Shown here piece by piece: positions 25,338-34,123 of a stretch of 64,000 nucleotides of DNA (its first letter is position 1; each line of letters starts with the position of its first letter). The stretch is taken from positions 1 to 64,000 of the forward strand of contig CAPXWY010000001.1 in the NCBI GenBank assembly GCA_948736885.1, read 5' to 3'. The translations under genes and the position numbers were made by a program. Under the pieces are notes generated by a model. That model ran no database searches, was not told the origin of the DNA, and saw only the letters and a list, made by a program, of their open reading frames with translations. The stretch is from an uncultured Alistipes sp. (lineage in GTDB: Bacteria; Bacteroidota; Bacteroidia; Bacteroidales; Rikenellaceae).

Positions 25338-26900
25338 CTACCGCCCGTCGGCATCGTAGTACGAAGCCAGGCGGTAGAGGTTAGCATGAAGCGTTTTCAT
25401 CATCGACAGATAATCGGCATAAGGTTGGTACTCGACCGATACAATCCCCTTGTTGGAGCCCCTGCCGCCGCTGTAACCGTCGGTATACTCGAAGTGCATC
25501 CACCCGGCGCAGCGGCGCGTTTCGAGCAGACGCAGGCAGAAATTCTGGTAGAACTCGCCGCGGCTGCGCTGGGTGCGGACCAGCCAGCCGCCGCCGTCGG
25601 TATTGGGATACGGGCGTCCCTTGTAGGAGGCGTCGTCAGCCTTGACGTAGAATTCGGAGATGATGAACGGCCGTTCGCCGCACCACGTGGCAAGGTTGGC
25701 CATGTAGAGGGGTTCGGGCTGCCAGCGCGAATAGTAGTTGACCGACACGACGTCGCAATAGCGGGCGCACGCTTCGACAATCCCCTGCGTGTACTTGCTC
25801 CAATCGTGGAGACGCGCACCGAGAATCAGGTGGTTGGGGTCGGCCTTGCGAACGGCTTCGGTCGTGACGCGGAAATAATGGTCGGCAACCTCGGCGCGGA
25901 ACTTCTCGCGGTGGGCCTCCGTGATGCCGGCTTCGGAAGCGATTCCCTCGCGGGTCATGAACGCCCGCGCGAAGTCGCGGGCGGCGCTGTAATCGTCAGG
26001 CAGCGAAAGGAAGTGCGCGAGTTCGACACCGAGGGTGACGCTGCTGTGTTCGTAGGCGACGAACGGCAGTTCGTTGTCCAGGTAATATCCGACGAAATGC
26101 TCGTCGTCGCGGAACAGGGCGCACTTCTCCTGCGCCAACTGCCCGGCGTACTCGGCGAACTTGGGCTCGAAAGCGAGCACCAGCCGGTTGTACTTGCCCG
26201 AATCGAAATTCTGCCCGTAGCCCAACGACTTCATGTCCCACATGAACGTGCGCAGCAGGTAGAGGTTTTCACCGTAGGCGAGCTTCTTTCCCGCGGGGCA
26301 AAGCAGGTTGGAACGGATGTCGTCGGGGAAGCGCGCGATGCGCTTGGCGCCGTAGGAAATATAGTTGAAGCCGTTGAACGCAAGCAGGCTGCCCGTCTCG
26401 GCGCTCCAGGCGGCGTCGGACGAAAAACGGGCCTTGTAACCCGCTTCGTGCTCCGGAGTGGGCGTGTCGTCCATGTGGTAGGGACGGACGTGCTGCGTAC
26501 CGCGCAGGATGACCGCCCCGCCGTCGGGGTCAAGGAAATACCAGCGGTCGCTGGCCTTGGCAACGCGGAAAAAGCCCTCCGCACCCCGCACCGAGACGGG
26601 TTCGCCGTAATCGAGCCGCCCGCCCCACGGGGTTTCGACATGGAAATCGACAGGCCGGAACCAGTTCATGCCCGCGACGGTGCGGGTCTGGGTGGCATCG
26701 GCGATGTCGCCCCCGGCAATGGCTTCGGAGACGGTCCAGCCACGGAACTGGCCGTTGACCAGCCGCCGGAACTCGACCTGCGAATAGGTGTACTCGGGCA
26801 GGTCGCCGGGACCGGGCCGCTGTTCGGCGCCGGGCGCCGGGTCGTCGGTGCAGGCCGCAAAAAAGCCTGCGCAAAGAATCGGAAGGAGAAGTTTCTTCAT
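25338..26900 (-). CDS. Agarase/GH50-like glycoside hydrolase lipoprotein
   Basis: A 520-residue protein starting at the ATG at 26900, with a lipoprotein signal (Cys17 in FFAACTDD). The body reads as a clan GH-A TIM barrel: FLDPDGGAVILRGTQHVRPY near residue 122, an acid/base candidate Glu277 (YYLDNELPF) and nucleophile candidate Glu416 (IISEFYVKADD). The pattern recalls agarase and GH50-type enzymes, but family assignment is tentative and the substrate unknown. It is the last gene of the PUL, 4 nt after the esterase remnant. The lipid anchor points to the outer surface or the periplasmic face of the outer membrane. Confidence 0.75.
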   Translation of the reverse strand: MKKLLLPILCAGFFAACTDDPAPGAEQRPGPGDLPEYTYSQVEFRRLVNGQFRGWTVSEAIAGGDIADATQTRTVAGMNWFRPVDFHVETPWGGRLDYGEPVSVRGAEGFFRVAKASDRWYFLDPDGGAVILRGTQHVRPYHMDDTPTPEHEAGYKARFSSDAAWSAETGSLLAFNGFNYISYGAKRIARFPDDIRSNLLCPAGKKLAYGENLYLLRTFMWDMKSLGYGQNFDSGKYNRLVLAFEPKFAEYAGQLAQEKCALFRDDEHFVGYYLDNELPFVAYEHSSVTLGVELAHFLSLPDDYSAARDFARAFMTREGIASEAGITEAHREKFRAEVADHYFRVTTEAVRKADPNHLILGARLHDWSKYTQGIVEACARYCDVVSVNYYSRWQPEPLYMANLATWCGERPFIISEFYVKADDASYKGRPYPNTDGGGWLVRTQRSRGEFYQNFCLRLLETRRCAGWMHFEYTDGYSGGRGSNKGIVSVEYQPYADYLSMMKTLHANLYRLASYYDADGR

Positions 26901-26904
26901 GGTG

Positions 26905-27267
26905 CTAAAACGTTTTAACAGGTTGGTTTTCAGATTGGAGCTGCAACAAGGCGGCAGCGTAGCGCGCACCCAGTTCGCGCTGGCTCGCGGCGGAGAAAGC
27001 GACGGCGAAACTGCCCGCAGGCCCGACGCGCTGCATGCCGAGCTCCTTGCGCACGGACGAATAGCGGTTCAAAAGCCCGGCAGCAGGCTCGAAACGCCCC
27101 TCGGCGTTGAACAGAAAGACCCCGGGCAAGGTGTCGCGCGCGGCAGCGTCGAGCGGTCCCCGCCCTGCCATGTTGGACTGCCCGATGCAGAGCACAAGCT
27201 GCAACCGCTGCGGCTGGGCGGCAAGCCCCAGCGGCAGGAGCACGAAAAGGAGTAACAATCGCTTCAT
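26905..27267 (-). pseudogene. Truncated sialate O-acetylesterase (SASA/SGNH) remnant
   Basis: A 120-codon frame with a signal peptide (residues 1-17) followed by the first block of a SASA-family acetylesterase: LVLCIGQSNMAGRG, holding the catalytic Ser. The family normally continues for 130-150 more residues with a Gly-rich block and the catalytic Asp-x-x-His; none of this remains before the stop at 26905, and the next gene starts 4 nt later. Reading it as a 3' deletion is an inference. It may be a short expressed protein, but it cannot have a full triad. Confidence 0.7.
26906..26917. promoter_or_regulatory. LacI-type palindrome before the agarase-like gene
   Basis: TAAAACGTTTTA is a perfect 12-bp palindrome with the central CG seen in many LacI/PurR-family operators. 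It spans the end of the esterase remnant and lies 6 nt upstream of the agarase-like start. No promoter was found with it, so the role is speculative. Confidence 0.35.
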
Positions 27268-27270
27268 GGG

Positions 27271-29898
27271 TCAATGATTGCGGTAGATGCGGATGGCGTT
27301 CAAGACGGGTTCGCCCTCGACGGGTAGGAAGTCGATGCGGATGCCCTGCCCGTTGCGGACGACGACTTCGGCCTTGCGGACCAGGGCGCGGGCGAATCCG
27401 GCTTCCTCGGCGATGGAGAAATCCTGCAACAGCCTGGAACCGTTGACCACGACGTCGAAACGGCGCCCCCGGTAACGGGTCCCGGCGTCATCGGCCCCGA
27501 GGTTGTAGGCCAGCGCCTCGCGCTCGTCCTCGGTGTCGAGTTCGGCCCAGTGGAAATAAACGGAATAGGTGCCGTCGGGTACGTCGGCTCGGAACTGCTC
27601 GATGCCGACGCGCTGGGTCTGGAACAGGGCGTTGCAGTCGGTGCCCTTGATGTCGGACGCCGAACCGAGCCACCCGGTCCCCTCGCGGCGCAGGGGACGG
27701 CCGCCCACGTAACCCCAACTGCCGGGGGTGTAAGGCTGCTCGGGAATCCACGCCGTACCGGCCGCGCGGTCGTCGAAATAACGGGGCGAACCGAGCATGA
27801 CGCAGAGTTCGGAGAACCCGCGCGGCGAAGCCTTCATCAGGCGGAAATCGACGGTGAGGGCATCGGTGAGGGTGCCCGCCGTGGCGACGAGCCTGTTTTC
27901 GCCGTCGACGAACGGCACGTCGAACATGGCCACCCCGCCCTCGGTACGCTTGGTGGCGAGCTTGCGCCCGTTGTGGAACAGCGTGACGGACGAACGGTCG
28001 GTGAAGACCGGAACGGGCTGCGTGCAGCGGCCCCTGCCGTCGTCAGCGCCGCCGCGGTTGAGCCAGCAACGGTTGCCGATCAGAAGCTGCGGCCCTGCCA
28101 GGCGGGCCTTATAGAAAAGATAGGTATCCTTGGGCTCGCGGTCGAGCCCGGTGAGCCCCTTGAGATTGACGTGGGGCACGGCGTCGGCCCGCGGCTCGGA
28201 ATAGAAGCTGTTGAGGTTCCAGACCGACGACCCGGCGACGAACGGCCGCCGCATGATTTCGCGCAGATAGTGCCGATGATAGACGAGCCCGTACTCCTGC
28301 GAAAAATCGAACTGCTCGGGGGCGAACGAATGGACCCGCTGGTCGACGTCGGCCCCGTACTCGGTGACCATCAGCACCTTGTCGGGATACTCGGCATGAA
28401 GACGGTCGAGAATCTTCTCGAAACGGGTGATGTCCTTTTCGTACCAGCCCTGGTAGAGGTTCCAGCCCTGAATCATGGGGATGCGGGTGAGCCCGGCCGC
28501 GACGTAGGCGTCGGGCGCGTTGTGGTAGGCCATCATGGTGTAGCGCGAGGGGTCCTCGGCGCGCACAGCCTCCTCCAACGCCCGGGCGACGCGCTCGACG
28601 GCCTTGTAATAGACGGCGAGCTGCGCGGGGTCCCTGTAGGGCGGACGCAGCAGCACCTCGTTCATGTAGGCCCAGATGATGACCGAGGGGTGGTTGAAAT
28701 CCTGCCGGATCATCTCGCGGGCCATGCGGACGCTGTTGTCGAGAAACGCGTCGCTCTCGGTGACGGCGTTGACAACAGGAATTTCGACCGACGCGAGGAT
28801 GCCCAGCCGGTCGCACATTTCGAGCACGACAGGGTCCTGCGGATAATGCGAAATACGCAGGAAATTACCGCCCATCCGCTTCAGAAGGCGGATGTCGCGC
28901 TCGTGCATGGCATCGGTGAGCGCCCAGCCCCGGCCCTCGTAGTCCTGGTGGCGGCAAGTGCCGACGAGCTTGCGGGGCCGCCCGTTGAGGAAGAATCCCT
29001 TGTCGGGGTCGAACGAAAACCACCGGAGCCCCAACGAACTGGAAACGCAGTCGAGTTCGGAACCATCCTCGGCGACGATGCGCGTGAGAACGCGGTAGAG
29101 GTTGGGAGCGTCGAGGTCCCACAGCTGCGGGTCGGCGATGCGGATGCCGCGGCACACGGGCTCGGCGACCTGGCCGGGCTCCACGACGAGGGGACACCCG
29201 GCGCGGGCGGCTTCGGAACCGTCGGGAGCGAAGATACAGTGTTCGACGCGCAGACGGGCCGTGCGGTCGGAGCGGTTGGCAACCAGCGTCCGGACGTCGA
29301 CTTCGGCCGACTGCGCCGAGACGCGGGGCGTGGAGAGGCAGACGCCCGAAGAACCCATGTCGGAGGGCGCGATGTGGACCTTATGGGTCAGCAACAGACT
29401 GACATCGCGGTAGATACCGCCGAAGAAAGTGAAGTCGGCCGAGAGAGGCGGCATGTCGGGGTCGTGGCGGTTGTCGGCCTCGACGGCGACGAGGTTCTCA
29501 CCGGCGGAGACGAACGGCGTAATGTCGACAACAAACCGCGTATAACCGCCCGCATGCCTGCCGGCGAAATGGCCGTTGACATAGACGCAGGCGGTCTGGT
29601 TGACCCCCTCGAAACAGAGGTAGACCTGCCCCGACACGGCGTCGCCGGAGAGGAAGAAGCGTTTGCGGTACCACGCCGGACCGCGGTAGAACCCGGGCTC
29701 GTCGTCGTCGGCATCCTGCGCGTTCCAGGTATGGGGAACGTCGACCGTCGGCCAGGCGGAATCGTCGGCCGCGGGAAGAAATGCCCCGTAAGGCGAACCC
29801 TGTGCAAAGCGCCACGCCTCGTTGATGGTGTAGCGCTCGCGGGCGGAGAGCTCCGCGAGCGACACCAAGGCGAAGAAAAGAACGGAAAGGAATCTCAT
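27271..29898 (-). CDS. GH2 beta-galactosidase/beta-glucuronidase-like enzyme
   Basis: An 875-residue protein with a signal peptide (1-20). Domains: sugar-binding jelly roll (about 25-175), Ig-like domain (about 190-295), GH2 TIM barrel (about 300-605) with acid/base Glu414 (YMNEV) and nucleophile Glu513 (VTEYGAD), then beta domains and a malectin-like C-terminus (about 695-875). HVNLKG near 578 resembles the N-x-K motif with which beta-glucuronidases bind the uronate carboxylate, though similar sequences also occur in other GH2 enzymes. It lies 12 nt after the GH31 gene. Likely a periplasmic exo-acting enzyme of the PUL. Confidence 0.88.
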   Translation of the reverse strand: MRFLSVLFFALVSLAELSARERYTINEAWRFAQGSPYGAFLPAADDSAWPTVDVPHTWNAQDADDDEPGFYRGPAWYRKRFFLSGDAVSGQVYLCFEGVNQTACVYVNGHFAGRHAGGYTRFVVDITPFVSAGENLVAVEADNRHDPDMPPLSADFTFFGGIYRDVSLLLTHKVHIAPSDMGSSGVCLSTPRVSAQSAEVDVRTLVANRSDRTARLRVEHCIFAPDGSEAARAGCPLVVEPGQVAEPVCRGIRIADPQLWDLDAPNLYRVLTRIVAEDGSELDCVSSSLGLRWFSFDPDKGFFLNGRPRKLVGTCRHQDYEGRGWALTDAMHERDIRLLKRMGGNFLRISHYPQDPVVLEMCDRLGILASVEIPVVNAVTESDAFLDNSVRMAREMIRQDFNHPSVIIWAYMNEVLLRPPYRDPAQLAVYYKAVERVARALEEAVRAEDPSRYTMMAYHNAPDAYVAAGLTRIPMIQGWNLYQGWYEKDITRFEKILDRLHAEYPDKVLMVTEYGADVDQRVHSFAPEQFDFSQEYGLVYHRHYLREIMRRPFVAGSSVWNLNSFYSEPRADAVPHVNLKGLTGLDREPKDTYLFYKARLAGPQLLIGNRCWLNRGGADDGRGRCTQPVPVFTDRSSVTLFHNGRKLATKRTEGGVAMFDVPFVDGENRLVATAGTLTDALTVDFRLMKASPRGFSELCVMLGSPRYFDDRAAGTAWIPEQPYTPGSWGYVGGRPLRREGTGWLGSASDIKGTDCNALFQTQRVGIEQFRADVPDGTYSVYFHWAELDTEDEREALAYNLGADDAGTRYRGRRFDVVVNGSRLLQDFSIAEEAGFARALVRKAEVVVRNGQGIRIDFLPVEGEPVLNAIRIYRNH

Positions 29899-29910
29899 AT
29901 CGTCGGAACA

Positions 29911-32250
29911 TTAAAAAGTACACACGAGAGGCCGGCCGTCGTAACGAACCGTCTGTTCGGCAGGGGCGCAACCGGGGCGGAACAGCCGCAGGGCGAATTC
30001 CTGCTCGCAGGCCATCCCCTCGTAAGCCCCCTCGCGGCGGGAGATGCGCAGCGCGGAAGCGGCCTCGTCCCACTCGAAACGCACGAGGGCATAGCGGCCG
30101 TCGGCGTAGCCGAACCCGTCGCCGGAATCGTCGTAGAGGTCGAAACGGGCGTCGGCTCCGGCGTAGATGCGGATTTCGAGCCGCGCATCGGGGCCCTCCA
30201 TGACGGACTGCTTAGGCTCGCCGAGGGGCAGAACCGAACCCCCGCGCACATAGAGGGGCAGCTCGGTGAGGTCGCACGCCTTGGAGACGCGCTCGCCGCC
30301 GGGGTGCGCTTCGCCCGTGAAGAAATCGTACCACCAGACGCCGCGATGCTGCGGCAGCAAGGTGGCAACCTGCTGGTGCGAAGCCCCGGCGGGCATGGGC
30401 CGGAAGACGGGCCGCACGAGCAGCGCCCCGCCGAACAGAAAGGCGTCGTCGGCCGAAGCGACGGCGCGGTCGGCGGGAAAAGCCATGCCGAGGGCCTCGA
30501 ACATGGATGCGTCCTCGGCGGCGACGCGCCGGGCGACGGAATAGACGAAAGGCGTCAGGCGGTAACGCAGGCCGATATACTTGAGCTGGTTGCGGTAGAA
30601 CACGCTCTGCCCGCCGCCGAACTGCCACGGCTCGCGCGGAACGTCGGTGCCGTGGGCGCGGAAGATGGGCAGAAAAGCCGCGAACTGGAACCAACGGGCG
30701 TAGAGGTCGAGGTAATCGGGGTCGGCGAGCCCGCGCGGATAGGCTCCGCCGTTGGAACGGACGAAGAACCCGCCCGCATCGACCGTCCACCACGGAAACC
30801 CCGAAGCGGACAAACCGACGCCCGCGGCGAGCTGCCGCCGGAAATTGTCCCACGAAGCGACGACGTCGCCCGACCAGACGGCCGTGCCGAAGCGCTGCTG
30901 CCCGGCGAACGCCGAACGGGTGAAGAGGAAAGGCCTGCGGTCGGGCTGTGCGTCCCTCAGCCGCCCGCAGAGGTCGGACATCCACACGAGCGAATACACG
31001 TTGAGATAACGGTGGAAAGGCCCCCAGGCGGTCTGCCCGGCCGACTTGGAGCGCTCCTCCTGCCGCCGCTGGGTGAATCCCTCGCGGAACGAGGGCTCGG
31101 TAGCGTCCATCCACCAGCCGTCGACCCCCGCAGCGAGGAGCCCGCAGCTGAAATGGCGCCAAAAGATGTCGCGCGCGGCAGGGTCGAAAGCGTCGAAAAC
31201 CTTGTACCCGGCCCAAGTGCGCTCGTCGAACAACGCCCCGGCCTGCTCCAGCTCGCGGTAAACTTCCGTCCGGGGCCCGAAACCGGGCCAGACGGAGAGC
31301 ATGAGCCGGACGCCGCAGCCGTCGTGCAGCCGGGCGATGCGGGCGGCAGGGTCGGGAAAACGCAGGGAATCCCACCGGAGCGAATTCCAGTGCGGCCTGT
31401 CGCCCCAGTACTCCCAGTCCTGCACGATGACGTCGAGCGGAATACGCCGCCTGCGGAACTCCTGCGCGACGCTTTCGAGCTCGTCGAACGACTTGTAACG
31501 TTCGCGCGACTGCCAGAACCCGAAGACCCACTTGGGCGGCAGCGATGCGGCCCCAGTGAGCTCGCGGTACCCCCGCACGCAATCGGCGGGGCTGTCGCCG
31601 CGGACGAACCAATAATCGACGGCATCGGCGACCTCGGAGACGAACGCGAACCGTTCGCCGCAGTCGCGGAACTCGGACGAAGAATAATTGTCCCACAAGA
31701 TGCCGTAACCGCGCGACGAAACGAGGAAAGGATTGGCGATCTCCTTGTTGGCCTGGAGCAGGAGCACCGTATCGCGCTTATGGTCGACGCGGCCCGTCTG
31801 GTACTGCCCCAGCCCGTAGAGCGATTCGTCGGGCGAAGTGCGGAACGACTGCTCTATGGCCAGACAGGCCTCGCCGCCGACGGTGTCGGCAACCAGCGTG
31901 CGCGCGTCTTCTTCGAGCAAGGGCCGCTCCGAAGCAGGGTCGAAGAACGAGAAACGCCCCGACGCCCGGTCGTAACGGACCTCCAGGCGCGAAGTACGGA
32001 ACAGATACCCATCCTTGTCGGAGAGGCACCGCACGGCGACGGGAGCGTCAGCAGGAACGGTGACAAGCCTGCGGGTGACGAGCCGCGCCGTATCGGGCCG
32101 CACGAGGATGCGCACGGCGCGCTCGGAACGGAACTCGACGCAGCAGGTCATGCCCCGGTCGTCGAAACGGAACGTATTGCCGTTGCGGGAGGGGCCGCAG
32201 CCCACGCAGGCGAAAAAGAGCGCGGCGAGGAGGGATGCCCGGCGAATCAT
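29911..32250 (-). CDS. GH31 alpha-glycosidase lipoprotein (alpha-xylosidase-like)
   Basis: A 779-residue protein starting at the ATG at 32250 with a lipoprotein signal (Cys18 in FACVGCG). N-terminal beta-sandwich, then the GH31 barrel: SLYGLGQYQTG, GYGILWDNYSSSEF, LPPKWVFGFWQSRERY, nucleophile Asp382 (GWWMDATEPSF) and acid/base Asp462 (VWSGDVVASWDNF). The WMDATEP form is common in alpha-xylosidase-type members rather than starch enzymes (WIDMNEP), but specificity is inferred. Its ATG overlaps the stop of the GH71/99-like gene by 4 nt, showing tight coupling. Confidence 0.92.
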   Translation of the reverse strand: MIRRASLLAALFFACVGCGPSRNGNTFRFDDRGMTCCVEFRSERAVRILVRPDTARLVTRRLVTVPADAPVAVRCLSDKDGYLFRTSRLEVRYDRASGRFSFFDPASERPLLEEDARTLVADTVGGEACLAIEQSFRTSPDESLYGLGQYQTGRVDHKRDTVLLLQANKEIANPFLVSSRGYGILWDNYSSSEFRDCGERFAFVSEVADAVDYWFVRGDSPADCVRGYRELTGAASLPPKWVFGFWQSRERYKSFDELESVAQEFRRRRIPLDVIVQDWEYWGDRPHWNSLRWDSLRFPDPAARIARLHDGCGVRLMLSVWPGFGPRTEVYRELEQAGALFDERTWAGYKVFDAFDPAARDIFWRHFSCGLLAAGVDGWWMDATEPSFREGFTQRRQEERSKSAGQTAWGPFHRYLNVYSLVWMSDLCGRLRDAQPDRRPFLFTRSAFAGQQRFGTAVWSGDVVASWDNFRRQLAAGVGLSASGFPWWTVDAGGFFVRSNGGAYPRGLADPDYLDLYARWFQFAAFLPIFRAHGTDVPREPWQFGGGQSVFYRNQLKYIGLRYRLTPFVYSVARRVAAEDASMFEALGMAFPADRAVASADDAFLFGGALLVRPVFRPMPAGASHQQVATLLPQHRGVWWYDFFTGEAHPGGERVSKACDLTELPLYVRGGSVLPLGEPKQSVMEGPDARLEIRIYAGADARFDLYDDSGDGFGYADGRYALVRFEWDEAASALRISRREGAYEGMACEQEFALRLFRPGCAPAEQTVRYDGRPLVCTF

Positions 32251-34052
32251 CGGAACAAAGTATAGTGGAACGAAACGTCGCGCACCTGGACGGGCCCCTT
32301 GAACATGAAAGTGAAGTTGGGCGACGCGTCGTAACGGATATTTTCGGGCGGGAGCTCGACCCGCACGCGCCGCCAACGGCCCGAACCGTCGGTGCGGAAC
32401 TTGGCGACGGTGGAGAACAGCTCCCTGGGGCTTCGGTCGGTACGCGAATAGACGAAAGCGAAGCGGTCGGTCGGCACGCCGTCGAAGTACTCGAATTCGA
32501 GGTACCCGGAATGGGCCCGGGAGGTCATCAGGGGACCGAGCGCCCACGCGGGGAAGTAGACCTTCAACTCGGGGTCGGCGCTCCAAGCCCCGTGCAAGGG
32601 CTCGCTGCTGAAACGCAGGTCCGAAGCCGCTATGTCGAGCGCCCGCCGCCGGAACTTCTGCTCAACAGCGGCGAGAAGCTCGCCGGCTTCGTCGAGCAAC
32701 TGCCGGGCGTCGGCATAGCGGGCGTTGGCGATACAAAGGGCGGCCTTGTCGAGCAAGGCGTCGGCTCCGGGCGCCTTACGGCCTGCGGCGGCGAGAAAAG
32801 CACTGCGCTTCCGGGCGCCGAAGAGCTGCGCGGGCAACTCCAGACCGGAAGAATCGGCGGCGAACTCCTTGAACGCCGAAGCGTAACGCAGCGTAGTGCG
32901 CAGCTCGCGGTCGCCGTTCTCGCGGGTGGGCTCGATTTCGTGACCCTCGGTATAATCGCTCCACGAAGCGATGAAAATCATGTCGAGGCTGTCGCGCGAC
33001 TCCATGCAGAACTGCCATAGCCGCTCGTAGGTACGGCCCCCGTCGCGGGGGATGCAATAGAAATGCTGTCCGCCCCACCCTGCGCAGCCACGGTTGTCCA
33101 TCCCGGGAGCGACGAACCCGGACTTGACGGTATAGGCGGGGTGGGGGCTCAGCCAGACGGAATCGCGGAAAGGCTTCATGAACTCGATGCAATCATCGGG
33201 CGCGGCCCAATGGTCCCACTCGGCGTGGGCGGCATCGCGGGTGCGGACACGGGCGGGCAGCCAAGGGGTCGGCACGGTCCCGAGCCTGCGCCAGGCCTCG
33301 ATGTCGTCGCTCCACCGGACGGGCTCGTAACGGTCGCCGTCGAGCCTGCCCCACTCGGCCCAGCGCCGCAGGACGGCAGGCAGCGGAGACCCCTCGGGGA
33401 AGCGGACCTGCGCGACGACGCGCGCGTACTCGGCGGGCGAAGCGCCGGGCCCGAAGAGGTAGAAGACGGGCCGCCCGCCGACGCGGGGAGCGGTAGGACC
33501 GGAAAGGACGCTGTCGACGAGGTACTGATAACACCGGACGTAATGGTCGGTCTTCTGTTCGCGGGTGACGATATGGGGGTGCAGGCGCGTAATCCAATCG
33601 TAATAGAGCCACCCGTCGCACCAATTGACGCCTATCTCGAAACCGTAGCGGGCCGCGACGGGCTGCATGGCCCGAAGCAAGAGGTCGTTCTCGTGGCCCA
33701 TGAACCCCCACTCGATGAAGAAGCCGTCGATACCGGCGGTCTTGGCCGAGAGAATCCTGTACTCGATGGCGTGGGGGTCGAGGTCGGACTGCATGCCGAC
33801 GGCGGGATAAGCGACGGCGGCGATGTCGTGGCGCCCGAGCGAATCGACGAAATCGGCGTTGTAACAAAGCCGCTCACGCCCCGTGGCCGACTTCCGGGTA
33901 TCGGCGTGCATCTCCCAACGGCCCAGTTTGCCGTCGTGGGCGCGCGAATAACGCACGCCGTGGAAATCGGCATAGACCTTCTTGCCGTTCTGGGCCGAGA
34001 GGGACAGGACGCCGCAAAGCGCGGGCAGCAAAAACAGACGGAAAAGTTTCAT
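32247..34052 (-). CDS. GH71/99-like glycoside hydrolase
   Basis: A 601-residue protein with a signal peptide (1-20, ending LSLSA). The first 380 residues resemble the GH71/GH99-like clan: AVAYPAVGMQSD, IDGFFIEWGFMGHEND near residue 108 and the C-terminal barrel motif WSDYTEGHEIEPT (364-376), matching the family's W-x-E-Y/W-x-E-G-x-x-I-E-P consensus with Asp in place of Glu at 366. Residues about 470-601 form a beta-sandwich, perhaps carbohydrate-binding. GH99 enzymes cut alpha-mannosides internally and GH71 cut alpha-1,3-glucan; specificity here is unknown. Confidence 0.8.
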   Translation of the reverse strand: MKLFRLFLLPALCGVLSLSAQNGKKVYADFHGVRYSRAHDGKLGRWEMHADTRKSATGRERLCYNADFVDSLGRHDIAAVAYPAVGMQSDLDPHAIEYRILSAKTAGIDGFFIEWGFMGHENDLLLRAMQPVAARYGFEIGVNWCDGWLYYDWITRLHPHIVTREQKTDHYVRCYQYLVDSVLSGPTAPRVGGRPVFYLFGPGASPAEYARVVAQVRFPEGSPLPAVLRRWAEWGRLDGDRYEPVRWSDDIEAWRRLGTVPTPWLPARVRTRDAAHAEWDHWAAPDDCIEFMKPFRDSVWLSPHPAYTVKSGFVAPGMDNRGCAGWGGQHFYCIPRDGGRTYERLWQFCMESRDSLDMIFIASWSDYTEGHEIEPTRENGDRELRTTLRYASAFKEFAADSSGLELPAQLFGARKRSAFLAAAGRKAPGADALLDKAALCIANARYADARQLLDEAGELLAAVEQKFRRRALDIAASDLRFSSEPLHGAWSADPELKVYFPAWALGPLMTSRAHSGYLEFEYFDGVPTDRFAFVYSRTDRSPRELFSTVAKFRTDGSGRWRRVRVELPPENIRYDASPNFTFMFKGPVQVRDVSFHYTLFR

Positions 34053-34123
34053 ACGAAAGAAATCGGAAAAAGGGGAATCCCCGGGCCCTTACGGACCCGG
34101 AGAATCCCGGAAAACAACGACGG

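Noticed and set aside
27550..32265. A 1571-codon open frame on the plus strand across the GH2 and GH31 genes
   Set aside because: It is antisense to two recognisable enzymes, is Arg/Gly/Glu-rich, and has no recognisable domain; long antisense frames are expected in high-GC coding DNA.
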